DNA of 21,665 bases from positions 85,395 through 107,059 of the forward strand of contig SZWC01004827.1 of NCBI GenBank assembly GCA_023375785.1, given 5' to 3'. Positions within the stretch are counted from its first letter, which is position 1, and each line of letters begins with the position of its first letter. Source of the stretch: Penium margaritaceum (Eukaryota > Streptophyta > Zygnematophyceae > Desmidiales > Peniaceae). Position numbers and translations under genes: made by a program. This document shows positions 8,441-17,610 of this stretch, in pieces. The notes under the pieces were generated by a model. It searched no databases. It was not told the origin of the DNA and saw only the letters and a list, made by a program, of their open reading frames with translations.

Positions 8441-9752
8441 CCCATTGAGGATCAGTGATTGATAGTTTTTCATTACGATCTTGCAGACTGGGATGGTATG
8501 GATGAGCACATACTGGTTTTCTCGATGTGACGATGTTCCTTCGAGTTGAGCTTCAATATGTCCAATCTGACAGTTCACTTGGCCCTCCAATACCTCTCTC
8601 CCTGTCCAATACACCCCCTCCCCTCCTCCTCCTCCTCCTCCTGCCCCTCCGCCTCCTACTCATTTTTATTGTTGTCTCCATCGCTGTCATGGTTGCCGAC
8701 ATCGTCACCGTGGTCATTTTTGTCATCTTTGTTCTCGTCATTGTCGTCATTATCATCGTCATCGTTTTCATCATCATCATCGTTGTCATCATCTTTGTCG
8801 GCCTCTGCGAATGCGGGCAACATCAGCAAGGCATTTTCTGCTGCTTGTGAAGCCAACAGGTCTTGTTTCCTCTCCAGCTTGATACGACTACCGGGTAGCC
8901 CTATTTGGGACCGTCGGCTGCACCCGTTAGCCTGTTTCTATGGAACCTAGTGATGGGAGTGTTGACCAGTCTTGGCATGCTACCCCTGGCTAGCAAGAAG
9001 TTGCGCCTCAACTTATCAGCCCGCTTTCAATAGAGCCATACCTACTGGCACTAAGTGCTGCGGTCATTAGGCTAGAGCTTGGTGTTGGTATTGATGTTCA
9101 ACTGCTGACTTGCAAATATTTTGATTGACGTCGACTAGTCTCCACACACATGCAGCTATGTAGGAGGGTAAATCACGAGGACTGCCATACAAAACAAGTG
9201 TTGATTTGAGGCAAGAGCATCTTCAAGTCTCGCAGGGGCGTCACAGGCTCCTTCTATATTGCCAATGCTATCCTTGGATAGAAAAAGGCTTGCGGCGATG
9301 GGCCAGATATCAGTTGTGAGAGATCACCAACATGAAACACACACATAGAAAACTCACTATTGTGGCATGTCCACATACACTTCATGATGATGTGGATCTT
9401 GCATGTTTGTTGGTTGTGGTAAGCTTTGATTAGTCATCGGTTGGTGATCTTGCTTGGATCATGTTGTCGGTTTTTCCTGGCATCAGCCGCTTGTAGAACA
9501 TTTTGCGAGGTCTAACTCGATTCGAAGGGTGGCAGCGGTTGCGCCTCGTGCGTGGTGCATGAGGTGGAACTCACTTCACCACGCAACTACGTCCTCCCTC
9601 CTCCTGAAAAGTACATACTTGTTCTTGCAAGTTTCTGAGTGAGCTTTGCAACATCGATGGCGTTGCTCACACCCTCGTTCCCACATTCTCTCTCCCTCGT
9701 ACGCTTTCACTTTCCTAAGAGGGGGTGGAGGAACTGCACAAAATAAAGATTT
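8441..9752. other. intergenic stretch without recognisable gene
   Basis: No frame here shows a family I know. Open frames around 8527-8950 on both strands are products of the triplet tracts annotated separately. A short exact match (CTTGCAAATATTTTGAT) is shared between about 6098 and 9111, too short to define a repeat family. The interval ends at the target duplication of the copia element. Confidence 0.45.
8613..8805. repeat. triplet microsatellite tracts (CTC)n and (ATC/GTC)n
   Basis: A C/T-rich tract with about seven TCC repeats (about 8613-8660) is followed by an imperfect ATC/GTC-rich tract (about 8670-8805). Because the unit is a triplet, all frames stay open, giving poly-Ser, Val/Ile-rich and Asp-rich translations that are not evidence of genes. 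Confidence 0.75.
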
Positions 9753-9757
9753 TGGTC
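9753..9757. repeat. target site duplication TGGTC (left copy)
   Basis: TGGTC lies directly outside the left LTR, and the same five bases lie directly outside the right LTR at 14161-14165. Five bases is the usual copia duplication length. The match works only if the LTR ends in CAGCT on the element strand, which agrees with the PBS abutting that same end in the other copy. Confidence 0.75.
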
Positions 9758-10580
9758 AGCTGGAATTCTCATATAACAGCAGGTATGGACAGCAGCGTTG
9801 TTGATGCAGGGAACCCACTCTCATTGCTTAAGCTTCCCCCTCATTCTGTTGCACCAGAGCCAAAGTATGAGAGCTCTAGTTTTTGTCACTCCAAATTGCA
9901 TGCGCCAGAGTTAGCGCCGGTTATCAGCTGAAAACTGGAAATGACTGATTAAGAACTGAGAATAAGCAACAATGGGATACCCCTCCACATTCTAGCTCCC
10001 CCCCAGCTCTGTAGAGCTTGTTACTCAGTTTCTAAGCCAATAAAAAAAAAGACCCATTTTCTGGCAGGTAGGGTTTTCTCCGTGAGCCCTGCCAGACGGC
10101 CGACAGCCCAAAACCCGAGCGTCGTCCGTTTTGCAAGAACATTGGACCATACCATGATACGCACATCGCAAATGTAGTCGTGTGGTCAGAATTAGCTGGA
10201 AAAATAACACTGAGGATTCATGGCTGCCTAAACCCAGGCAGCGTGTACGCTAATCCCCGGTTCCAATAGTGCCAAAAAATCATGAAACTTGGACCCTAGG
10301 CATAACATGACGCAGCGAACGCAACTGTGCAGTCAGACACGGCGCTCGACGCGTGCAGACAGGATATGCAGCGACAGTGATTGCCGGTGGCACGACTGGA
10401 GAGCAGGTCTGCCCATGGAGCTGAGGCACCAGCAAACTACGTGTAGGCCTAAGCGCGCGTCACCTCCATTAGACGACACTCTAGCAGCTTCGCATCTCGC
10501 TGTCACTCATCTGCACATCGATGAACACAAGCCGGGAGGATACAACAGAGTACAAATGAGAGATGTGTGAAAAACCAACA
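9758..10580 (-). repeat. 3' LTR of the copia element
   Basis: This LTR is 823 bases, reading TGTTGG...CCAGCT on the minus strand. Bases 9929-10580 align directly with 13493-14160 and about 9899-9928 align more loosely with 13463-13492. Bases 9758-9865 align only with the reverse orientation of 13334-13450, revealing the inverted block in the other LTR. The 33 or so bases at 9866-9898 have no counterpart. The 3' terminus is CT rather than the usual CA, supported by the target duplication and the abutting PBS motif. Confidence 0.88.
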
Positions 10581-10590
10581 TCCCCCATGA
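10581..10590 (-). promoter_or_regulatory. polypurine tract of the copia element
   Basis: The minus strand reads TCATGGGGGA immediately before the LTR start TGTTGG. A short G-rich purine run in this position is the expected plus-strand primer site and confirms the LTR 5' boundary at 10580. Confidence 0.55.
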
Positions 10591-10644
10591 CTTACAAGCG
10601 CAGTGCACATAGGCGGGTAGAGAGCACAGAGACCATGCAGACGG

Positions 10645-10663
10645 GGAGAGAGAGAGAGAGAGA
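10645..10663. repeat. (GA)n microsatellite
   Basis: A run of about nine GA dinucleotides lies between RNase H and the polypurine tract of the copia element, in its 3' untranslated part. Confidence 0.85.
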
Positions 10664-10666
10664 ACC

Positions 10667-11110
10667 TCAAGGAGGCAAACCGATGGTACTCACGGCCTTC
10701 CTATATGAGTCATGCTTCAGTGTCTTGGTCAAGAAGTCAGCCTTCTGCAGTACTGTCTCAACGCACACAATACTGATGCTGCCGTCATCCAACAACGAAC
10801 GCACGTAGTGATACTCAACATTGATGTCCTTTGTGCAAATGTGATGCACGCCATCATTGTCAGCGATGGCCATGCCACTTTCATTGTCACAGTGCAACGT
10901 GATGGACGGGACTGACTGACGCAACTCAGACAACAGGTGGCACAGCCACACGCTCTCACAAGCATCGGAACCAAGGACCACATACTCATATGAGCAGTGT
11001 TGTACACAATACAATATTGCTTGCCGCTGTGCAAGGACACAACCGTGCCGCCATCAAGAAAGATCCTACCGGTACGACTCTTACTGTCTGGAATGCTAGC
11101 CTAGTCACTG
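10667..11110 (-). pseudogene. copia RNase H domain, frameshifted
   Basis: The frame at 10667-11014 shows the copia RNase H C-terminal half: YEYVVLGSDACESVWLCHLL, then LHCDNESGMAIA, then TKDINVEYHYVRSLLDDGSI and a closing ADFLTK motif. The acidic residues of the EYVVL and HCDNES motifs are kept. The N-terminal part (near 11020-11110) lies in another frame, with DSD, PDSKSRTGRIFLDGGTVV and SGKQY, matching the usual DSDWAG...KST...G segment but with a stop in place of the Trp. RNase H would degrade the RNA strand during reverse transcription. The domain is broken by at least one frameshift and one stop. Confidence 0.88.
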
Positions 11111-12339
11111 TCATTGTGTCTTGTTGCCACAATGGACAGCTGTCAACGGAATATGAGGCCTCGCCGTGGGGTAGAGACAACATAGTGCAGTACTTGGATC
11201 GCGACCTTGAAGTGGAGGTGACGGGGCTCTTGAGACCCGTGCAAGGAGGTTGACGGCGAACCCAATGTCTGGACGCATCGTCGTTGCTAGGAACATCAGT
11301 GAACTGATGACCCGTACATACGTGGTCACGTCTACTGGCTCCTCCACCATGGTAGGATCAGAGTTGTTGAGCATCGTCTGACCATCGGGCCACATGGGTG
11401 AGGATGCCCTCGGCAGGAGGGGCATGTCCTCAGCAAAGCGCCTAAACAAGGTCTAGACGTAGGCGGCCTGATGAATATGTAAAACACCCATAGAGTGATC
11501 ATGTTCAACCTCCATGTCCAGAAAGACTCGTGCTAACCCGAGGCCCTTCATCTGGTAGGCAACATGTAGCAAGTCCTTCACTCGCTGGATGGCAGCTGCA
11601 TCCGACGATGCGATGAGAAAGTTGTCGACATAGACCAGGATAGCGACGAAGGTCTGACCTTGGGGACAGATGAATAACGTAGGGTCGGTAGAGCTGGGAA
11701 GGAGGCCGCCGCAGAAAAGCGTACGAATGATCTCCTGGTTCCAGCAGCGCGGTGACTGCTTCAGGCGATAAAGGGCCTTCCGCAGCTTCTTGACCTTGCC
11801 GGAGCCATTGTCGAAGCCTGGAAGCTGCACCATGTAGAGCTCCTTGCCCTCCAATGAACCATGGAGAAAGGCATTGCTCACCTCCATCTGATGCAGTTCC
11901 CACCTGTGCTAGGCAAACATGCTTAACAACGATTGACTAGTGGCGAACCGACCGACCGCAGCGAAGATCTGGTCGTAGTTGATCCTAGGGACCTGAGCAA
12001 ACCCCTTCGCTGTAAGGCATCCCTTGTACTTGACCAGGGACCCATCTGGCTTCCACTTTCGCTGGAGAACCGACTTGGCGCCGATGGCCTTGCGGCCCGG
12101 GGGAGGTTGATGAGCTCATAGGCATGATGTTGCCGAATGGCGGCAAGCTCGTCGGTGCATATAGCCTCCCAGTGAGCGGCCTCGGGAGACGCCTGAGCCT
12201 TATATAGGGTGGCTGGGTCCTCTGGTTGCTTTGTGGGACGACAAGTAAGGGCATGTGCGTCCTGCGCCCCTAGTGGCATACGCGTGAGCGTGGCCGCGAC
12301 GACATACCGATACTCGTAGTGGAGCAAGGCATAGCCCAA
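11111..12339 (-). pseudogene. copia reverse transcriptase, inactivated
   Basis: In element order: 12240-12105 holds the N-terminal part (ASPEAAHWEAICTDELAAI). The frame then changes at a G run (about 12099-12103) into KPDGSLVKYKG and AKGFAQVPRINYDQIFAAVG. A stop at about 11908 interrupts it. 11887-11456 holds MEVSNAFLHGSLEGKELYM, LYRLKQSPRCWNQ and ILVYVDNFLIAS. A TAG at 11455-11453 follows, then the C-terminal TTYVRVISSLMFLATTMRPD segment, which shifts frame again near 11300. This is the RVT_2 (copia) family. Motif A has Glu where the family has catalytic Asp (MEV for MDV). Motif C reads YVDN (11632-11621) instead of YVDD, explained by a CpG transition on the plus strand. The enzyme would be inactive even without the stops. 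Confidence 0.92.
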
Positions 12340-12601
12340 AGCATGTCAATGATGAATGACAGTGTGGCCAAGCCAAGTGCCTTGGTGCCGGGGTCCCAAC
12401 TCACGACTGTGGAAGTGGGTCTCACAGGAGGCAAGGAGCCTTGTGGGGTGTTAGGGGGTCGTGGCACGAGAGGACGTGAGGATGCAACCTGATTGCTCAC
12501 TATAGGCCTCAATCAAAGGCTCTCGTCCGGACCACGTGTCTAGCGCGCCGACACGGATGGGGCAGCCGGCCCTGAGAACCTGGTGAACGTGGACGGGGCA
12601 T
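12340..12601 (-). pseudogene. integrase-RT linker, decayed
   Basis: This part of the copia polyprotein lies between the Pro/Ser repeats and the RT N-terminus. Frames are broken and residues are low in recognisable motifs. Two degenerate copies of the 36-bp unit can still be seen at about 12540-12600. Poorly conserved linkers are usual at this position in copia Pol. Confidence 0.55.
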
Positions 12602-13333
12602 CTAGCCGTAAGGAGCTGGCGGACATGGATGGAACAACCAAGAGGGACTGGCGGACACGAATGGGGCAGCCGGCCCAGAGGGGCTGGCGGACACGGACGG
12701 GGCAGCCGGCCCGGAGGGGCTAGCGGACACGGATGGAGCAGCCGACCCAGAGGGGCTGGCGGACACAGACGAGGCAGCCGGCCCGGAGGGGTTGGTAGAC
12801 ACAAATGGGGCAGTGGGCCTGGAGGGGCTAGCGGACACAGACGAGGTAGCCGGCCTGGAGGGGCTGCTGGACACAGACTGGGCAGCCGACCTGGAGGGGC
12901 TGGCAGACATGGATGGGACAGCCAGCCCGGAGGGGCTGGCGGACATGGATGGGGCAGCCGGCACGGAGGGGCTGGTGGACATGGATGAGTCGGTTTGCCT
13001 TGAGGAGCTGGCGGACACAGATGGGGCAGCCGGCGCAGAAGGACTTGCGGGCGCAAAGGATGGGACGCCCGGACGCAACTGGATGGAGGACGGACCCACC
13101 ATTCCCCCACGCGACGGAAGGAACATTGACGTGCCGGAGCAAACGAGGTTGCGGGAAAACAGGTCCTCAAAGAAGAGGGTGTCGCGAGACTCGACGATGC
13201 AGTGCCGGGTGGGATCCCAGAAGCGCCATGCCTTGGACTGACGCGAGACGCCAAGCAAGGTGCAGTTATGGCTGCGAGGCTGGAGCTTGCTATCCTAGTG
13301 TGGGACAGGCAGCCACACAATTGCTATGCATCC
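12602..13333 (-). pseudogene. copia integrase C-terminus plus Pro/Ser/Ala repeat linker
   Basis: Reading from 13333: GCIAIVWLPVPH, a stop at about 13296, then KLQPRSHNCTLLGVSRQSKA and WRFWDPTRHCIVESRDTLFFEDL. This is the C-terminal portion of copia integrase, where families show a conserved GCxAxVxxP...KLDP...LLGYSxxSKAYR...SRDVxFxE pattern. After about 40 further residues the frame enters 12-residue repeats of the type PSVSASPSGPAA and remains open to 12602. The zinc-binding N-terminus and the D,D,E core are missing, and the fragment starts abruptly at the inverted LTR-end block. It should join to RT but is separated from it by decayed sequence. Confidence 0.87.
12612..13050. repeat. 36-bp minisatellite in the copia pol linker
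   Basis: About twelve units of 36 bp run with the consensus CTGGCGGACACGGATGGGGC then AGCCGGCCCGGAGGGG. Units differ by a few bases each, but almost none has an indel. In the pol sense strand each unit encodes 12 residues close to PSVSASPSGPAA. Because 36 is a multiple of three and the unit lacks stops in every phase, all six frames are open over much of this interval. Confidence 0.92.
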
Positions 13334-13462
13334 ATTGTGTGGCTCTGGTGTAGCAGACTGAGGGCGCAGCTTAAGCAACGAGCGTGGGTTACCGCACTTT
13401 GCATCAACAACGCTACCGCCCCAACCTGCTGCTATAGGAGAATTCCAGCTTGGTATCAGAGA
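13334..13462 (+). other. inverted LTR-end plus PBS block
   Basis: In an ordinary minus-strand element, the 5' LTR end and PBS should be read on the minus strand. Here the last 117 or so bases of the LTR (13334-13450) and the PBS (13451-13462) are read on the plus strand. Anchor matches to 9758-9865 in reverse complement include GAATTCTC, GCGTTGTTGATGCA, AACCCAC, TTGCTTAAGCT and CACCAGAGCC. On one side lies the correctly oriented rest of the LTR, on the other the integrase C-terminus. Breakpoints are good to about 10 bases. Thirty-three or so LTR bases (counterparts of 9866-9898) are absent at the junction. Confidence 0.8.
13451..13462 (+). promoter_or_regulatory. primer binding site, in inverted orientation
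   Basis: TGGTATCAGAGA directly follows the LTR end GAATTCCAGCT on the plus strand. It is the initiator-Met tRNA PBS of this copia family but points the wrong way relative to pol, because it sits inside the inverted block. It therefore could not prime synthesis of this element's own 5' LTR. Confidence 0.82.
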
Positions 13463-14160
13463 TGCGCGCCTGAGTTCACGCGGGACAACAACTGAAAACT
13501 GGAAATGACTGATTAAGAACTGAGAACAAGCAACAATGGGAGACCCCTCCAGATTCTAGCTCCCCCCTAGCTCTGTTGGGCTTGTTACTCAGTTTCTAGG
13601 CCAATCAGAAAATGTACCTGTTTTCTGACAGGCAGGGTTTTCTCGGTGAGCCCTGCCAGAAAGCTGACAACCAAAAACCCAGGCGTTGTCCGTTTTGCCT
13701 GAAAACTTAATCAAACCATAATACGCATGCTGCAAACGCAGTCGTGCGGTCAGAATCAACTAGAAAAATAGCAGTGAGGAGTTATGGCTGCCTAAACCCA
13801 GGCAGCGTCTACGCTAATCCCGGTACCAACAATGTCTAAAAATCATGAAACTTGGATCCTAGGCATAACATGGCGATGCGAACGCAACAGTGCAGTCAGA
13901 CACGGCGCTAGACGCGTGCAGACAGCATATGCAGCAACACTGACTGCCGGTGGTACGGCCTGCGAGGAGGTCTGCCGATGGAGCAGAGCACGTTGGAGGG
14001 AGGAGGCTCCAACAAGCTACGTGTAGGCCTCAGCGTACGTGGACCCCATCAGACGACACTCCAGCAGTGTCGTGTCTCACCGTCAGTCATCTGCACGCTG
14101 ATGTACACAAGCCGGGAGGACACAAAAGAGTACAAATGAGAGATGTATGAAAAACCAACA
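13463..14160 (-). repeat. 5' LTR of the copia element, 3' end displaced
   Basis: The minus strand begins TGTTGGTTTTTCAT at 14160. Bases 13493-14160 align along their length with 9929-10580 of the other LTR (roughly 85-90% by eye). A further 30 bases (13463-13492) align loosely with 9899-9928 (shared ATGCGC and GAGTT). The remaining 3' part of this LTR is the inverted block at 13334-13450. Confidence 0.88.
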
Positions 14161-14165
14161 TGGTC
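14161..14165. repeat. target site duplication TGGTC (right copy)
   Basis: This is identical to 9753-9757 and directly abuts the TGTTGG end of the right LTR. Confidence 0.75.
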
Positions 14166-15381
14166 GTACAACTAGAGTTTGTCACGAGGTTGGAAGGGTA
14201 CAAGACCAAGTTAGAGCAAGAGTCGGGAGTGGTCCATGTTTATCTTTATAGTCAAGTTCGTGGCCCATCACACTTGTACTCCCCTCTTGTCTTGCTCCAG
14301 ATACACACTACCTGATAGATGTAGAGGAGATTGAGTGCTGTGACTATGTTAGAGCCTTGTGCCACAAAATGGGAGCCATCCATGGTGGAGCTCGTTGTTG
14401 GTTCATGGCATGCAGTGACCTCTGGCCGTGCTGCACACTCCACTTATACTGATGCAGGTGACTGAGCATTAGGACTGCATCCGGCCGACATCTTCGCCGT
14501 GGTGGAGGACCAGTAGACTCGTTGAGCAAGAAAGCCCACTGTATGGGAATGCCAAGACTGGAAGTTTGAGCTCAAGCCGAGTTACACATTACTTGTGACC
14601 ATGATTCTAGGATTAGTCGTGTTCAGACCCTCACCCCGTTCTTAGTGGCTATGGGGTGATGAACTCAGCACGATTAAACTTGTGGGGTGGTTCAACCTTG
14701 AGCTCCGTGGGGGAGAGCCGCAAGCAAGATCGAGCTCGCTGCTCGCTCGTTCGTCGGCTCCTCGTCACGAAACACCTCTGTGCCGCGTGACTGCCACTCC
14801 CTTCCTAATTCTTCTGACTCCAAGCCATTCCACGCCTCCATGGTTGATGAGTGACTGTTGCTCCACCCACTGTCCTCGTGTCTGGGTGGTTCTCCACCGC
14901 CTACACCCGTACCCTCTGTCAGCAGTAGCACACTCAATATGTGGTTCATAGTCACGTGGTCTGTCTTGTATGGTTCTTACTCTTGGTTCTGCTCGTGGGA
15001 AGCTTTTGCTCTTTGGTGCTTTAGGATGCCAAAGCTATCTCCAAATTGCATGTGGGTTAATGGGGAGTCTCATTCTGTCAATCGTTGCTGATCCTTCGGA
15101 GGCCATCTGGCAAGATAGACTGTGCCACGGTGAGTAGTCCCACTCGGTCTTTTCCAAGAGGTTGGGCTCGACCCCTGAGTGGCGGCGTGATCTCGATGTG
15201 CATCACTCATGACCAAGAGTCACCCTCACCGGTGTGCTTACCTCTTACTCCTAGCCCCAATTATGACTCTCTCTTCATTACCTTTATCACGAGCTTTGGT
15301 CCATGGCATGCGTAATGTCAGGATCGCCCCACACTCTCACCTCTCACATCCTCTGCAAAGAGTGCTTGAAGGATTAACTTG
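14166..15381 (+). other. possible 5' LTR region of a plus-strand copia element
   Basis: No gene is recognisable here. The PBS at 15382 implies that an LTR ends just before it, near GGATTAACTTG, but I found no second copy in the window and cannot place the LTR start. The short frames on both strands show no family motifs. A purine-rich GTGGGGGAGAG at about 14707-14717 could be incidental. Confidence 0.3.
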
Positions 15382-15392
15382 TGGTATCAGAG
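15382..15392 (+). promoter_or_regulatory. primer binding site (initiator-Met tRNA), plus strand
   Basis: TGGTATCAGAG is followed by TGGGGAGG. It matches the complement of the initiator-Met tRNA 3' end and is followed within 80 bases by an ATG opening a Gag-like frame, the expected arrangement for a plus-strand LTR retrotransposon. Confidence 0.65.
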
Positions 15393-15470
15393 TGGGGAGG
15401 GACAATCCCTCTCACATCAACAGCAACAACCTCTCCCCATTGCACTCATCATCCTCAATCCCTTGCTCTC

Positions 15471-17610
15471 ATGGCCGGTTTGCCAAATTCACCACCCTCC
15501 TCCAAAGGGGTCTGCAACTGCGAGGGGGGCTCGCCGCAAGCAAATGCACAGGGACAAGGGCACACACCGTCTGAACCTACCATTGACCGCTGGGTGTGGC
15601 CAAGCAAGAGCGACATCGACGTGTCACTCCGGGTGCGTATGCTCTCGGCTGAGCATTGGCATGAGGACATCAGCCATCTTGAGGAGGTCGAGTCTCTTCT
15701 GTATAGTGCTGATTTTCTTCCTCACTGCCTTTTAGGGATGCGACCTCCAGCACCAAAGCCTCTGCTAGGCGGCATGTTCAACACATCTCCAACTTTCCGT
15801 GAACAACCAAGGCATGTCCCCATGCTTCCGACACAGTCAGCATCACTGGGAGAATCCTTGAGGCAGCGGCTTGTGCTGCTGCCACCTTCTCAGCCACAGC
15901 CTGAGCTAGCAGTGCTCCCACAGGCACGGTAGTCGGGCGTGCCATAGCTGCTTACTCTGAAGAAGCTTCTTCCCTCTCTCTTTTAGCAGTGGCTGCTGCA
16001 AACATTGCTATAAAGGTGGCTGAAACATCATTCGCCATTGCTACTTCAGCTGCCACATTTGCTGATCCCACCTCCGACGCAGTCAGCTCCATTGATACGT
16101 CTACCGCTGATGCAGTTCTTACCCCTACTAGAGAGGCCCAGGCACTGGCACGTCACGCAGGCACTGGTGTGCTGGTTGCATCTGCAGTTTTAGCTGTTAC
16201 TGGTGCCACAGTGAATGGACTCCTGTGCATGTGGGTGGCCGTCGCAGCTTGGACCTCTGTGCTTGCTCCTCTCTAGTCACAATCGTTCCTCCACTCTTCT
16301 CCCTTTTTGCGGCATTAGAGTGGTGAGCAATTCGTTCATCCCTACACCCCATCACTTTCTACTACTCTCCCGTCACGCACTCAACTCCCGTCATGCTGGT
16401 GTCCATAGACACCATGCAGGCTTTGCAGGCTGCACTGCATGAGGCTCATGCTGATCTTCGCTGGCTCGAAGAACAACCTGAATGTGGCGTTGATGAAAAG
16501 ATCGAGATGGCCACCACTGTGGCTAACATAGTCATGGAGCGTATTCGCTCCATGCCCTCCTTTGCTGCTGGTGTTGTGGGTGCTGTGGAAGCTGGGGGTT
16601 CCGGGGGCGCTGGAGGCGCTGTGGCTTTTGGAGGTGTTGTGGGTGATGCTTCCAACTCTAGATGTACTTCTGTAGGGTGTATTGTAAGCAACACTGCAGC
16701 ACCTCCCCTTGGACAGGTCTCTTCCAATCATGCACAGCCTCATCCCTCTCTTCCATAGAAGGAATTTGAAACTTCTCCACCTCATTTCACATCCCAAGTT
16801 TCCTTCCCCTCCTGAGAGACATGCTTCAGTTCTTGGGTGCAAGGTGGGATCATGTTGGAGCTTGTGCTACACGTGCCCTCATTTTTGTTGGTCTTGATGA
16901 TCTCACTGATGACATTGGCACATACAACCTCGATGCTGCATGACACACTCCTGCTAATTCCATTGGCACATATGCACTCGTTTGCCTCTGCAAAAGAATC
17001 TCTTTTAGCTTAGTGAACTGTGCATGTGAGAAAATGAATCTATTGATGCCTACTTGGCACGCAGTCTGCGAATCCTCCATCATCTCGAAAAAGCAGCACC
17101 TGGACAGCTCTCTGTCTGTCTCTCCATCGTGACTGGATTTTTTTCCTGAGTTACATTTTTTCCCTGAGCTTTTTCTTTTTTATATACATTTTTTATTTTT
17201 AAACTTCTACCTGCATGTTTTCCGACCTGACCTTGAACACCCTGTGCCAAAGCCGGTTCAACCCAACTTACCCCCTGGGATTGGTGCTCTCTATAAGTTC
17301 ACAGTTGCATGTTTCAAAGATTCGTAGAGCAGCCTACAGAACAAGCATCTCTACTGCACCGCTGTGGCTGCGGTGACTACATCTTCCTCCAGGCTACCGC
17401 AATGCCCTATTCTATCTCGGCCATGTCCACGACTTCCACCGCCACCGCACACTCCACCTAGGTTGCTGGTCATGGCAGTTGTGGCCAAAGTCATGAATGG
17501 GGCAAAGGGCGTGGACAGGGGGGGTTGAGGCTCTGGCGGCAACCAAACCCCGTCTGCAATTACTTGCTAAAACCGTGGAACTTCAGGGAATTCTGCTCCC
17601 AAGTGCACTG
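15471..17610 (+). pseudogene. decayed copia-type Gag with zinc-knuckle remnant
   Basis: An ATG at 15471 opens a frame to 15932 with a charged helical stretch (HWHEDISHLEEVESLLYSAD). The reading then moves to an Ala-rich frame (15989-16276), a helical frame (16393-16758, MQALQAALHEAHADLRWLEE) and another (from 16821, with a TGA at about 16941). Near the end, a Gly/Arg-rich run (GKGRGQGG) precedes CNYLLKPWNFREFC at 17555-17596. This has the exact CX2CX4HX4C spacing of a retroviral-type zinc knuckle, but the second Cys is Leu and the His is Asn. Gag packages element RNA. Multiple frameshifts and stops mean this one is dead. The joining of the frames is inference; the knuckle register and the upstream PBS are the firm parts. 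Confidence 0.55.

Larger units (their letters stand above)
9758..14160 (-). mobile_element. Ty1/copia LTR retrotransposon, deleted and rearranged
   Basis: This minus-strand element is bounded by matching LTRs and a TGGTC duplication. In element order it has: 5' LTR (14160 to 13463), an inverted LTR-end/PBS block (about 13462-13334), integrase C-terminus, a repeat-rich linker, RT, RNase H, a polypurine tract and the 3' LTR (10580 to 9758). The integrase-before-RT order defines Ty1/copia. Gag, protease and the integrase catalytic core are absent, so the element cannot be autonomous. The LTRs differ by roughly 10-15% by eye, indicating an old insertion. Stops, frameshifts and RT active-site changes show that it is dead. 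Confidence 0.92.

Noticed and set aside
8527-8950. Asp/Asn-rich, Ser-rich and Val/Ile-rich open frames
   Set aside because: They are direct translations of triplet microsatellites, with no domain or conservation signal.
9929-10580. LTR bounded at TGAAAACTGG with TG...CA ends
   Set aside because: These were my first boundaries. They gave no target duplication (TCAGC versus TGGTC) and left 9758-9928 unexplained. Extending to 9758 gives the TGGTC duplication and a PBS-abutting end.
12451-13353. Several long frames on both strands rich in Pro, Gly or Asp
   Set aside because: These are alternate readings of the 36-bp minisatellite. Only the minus frame joined to the SKAWRFWDP motif has homology support.
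13451-13462. PBS as evidence of a separate plus-strand element starting here
   Set aside because: The DNA on its left is only the last part of the minus element's own LTR in reverse, followed by integrase, and no plus-strand Gag lies on its right. An inverted block explains it better.
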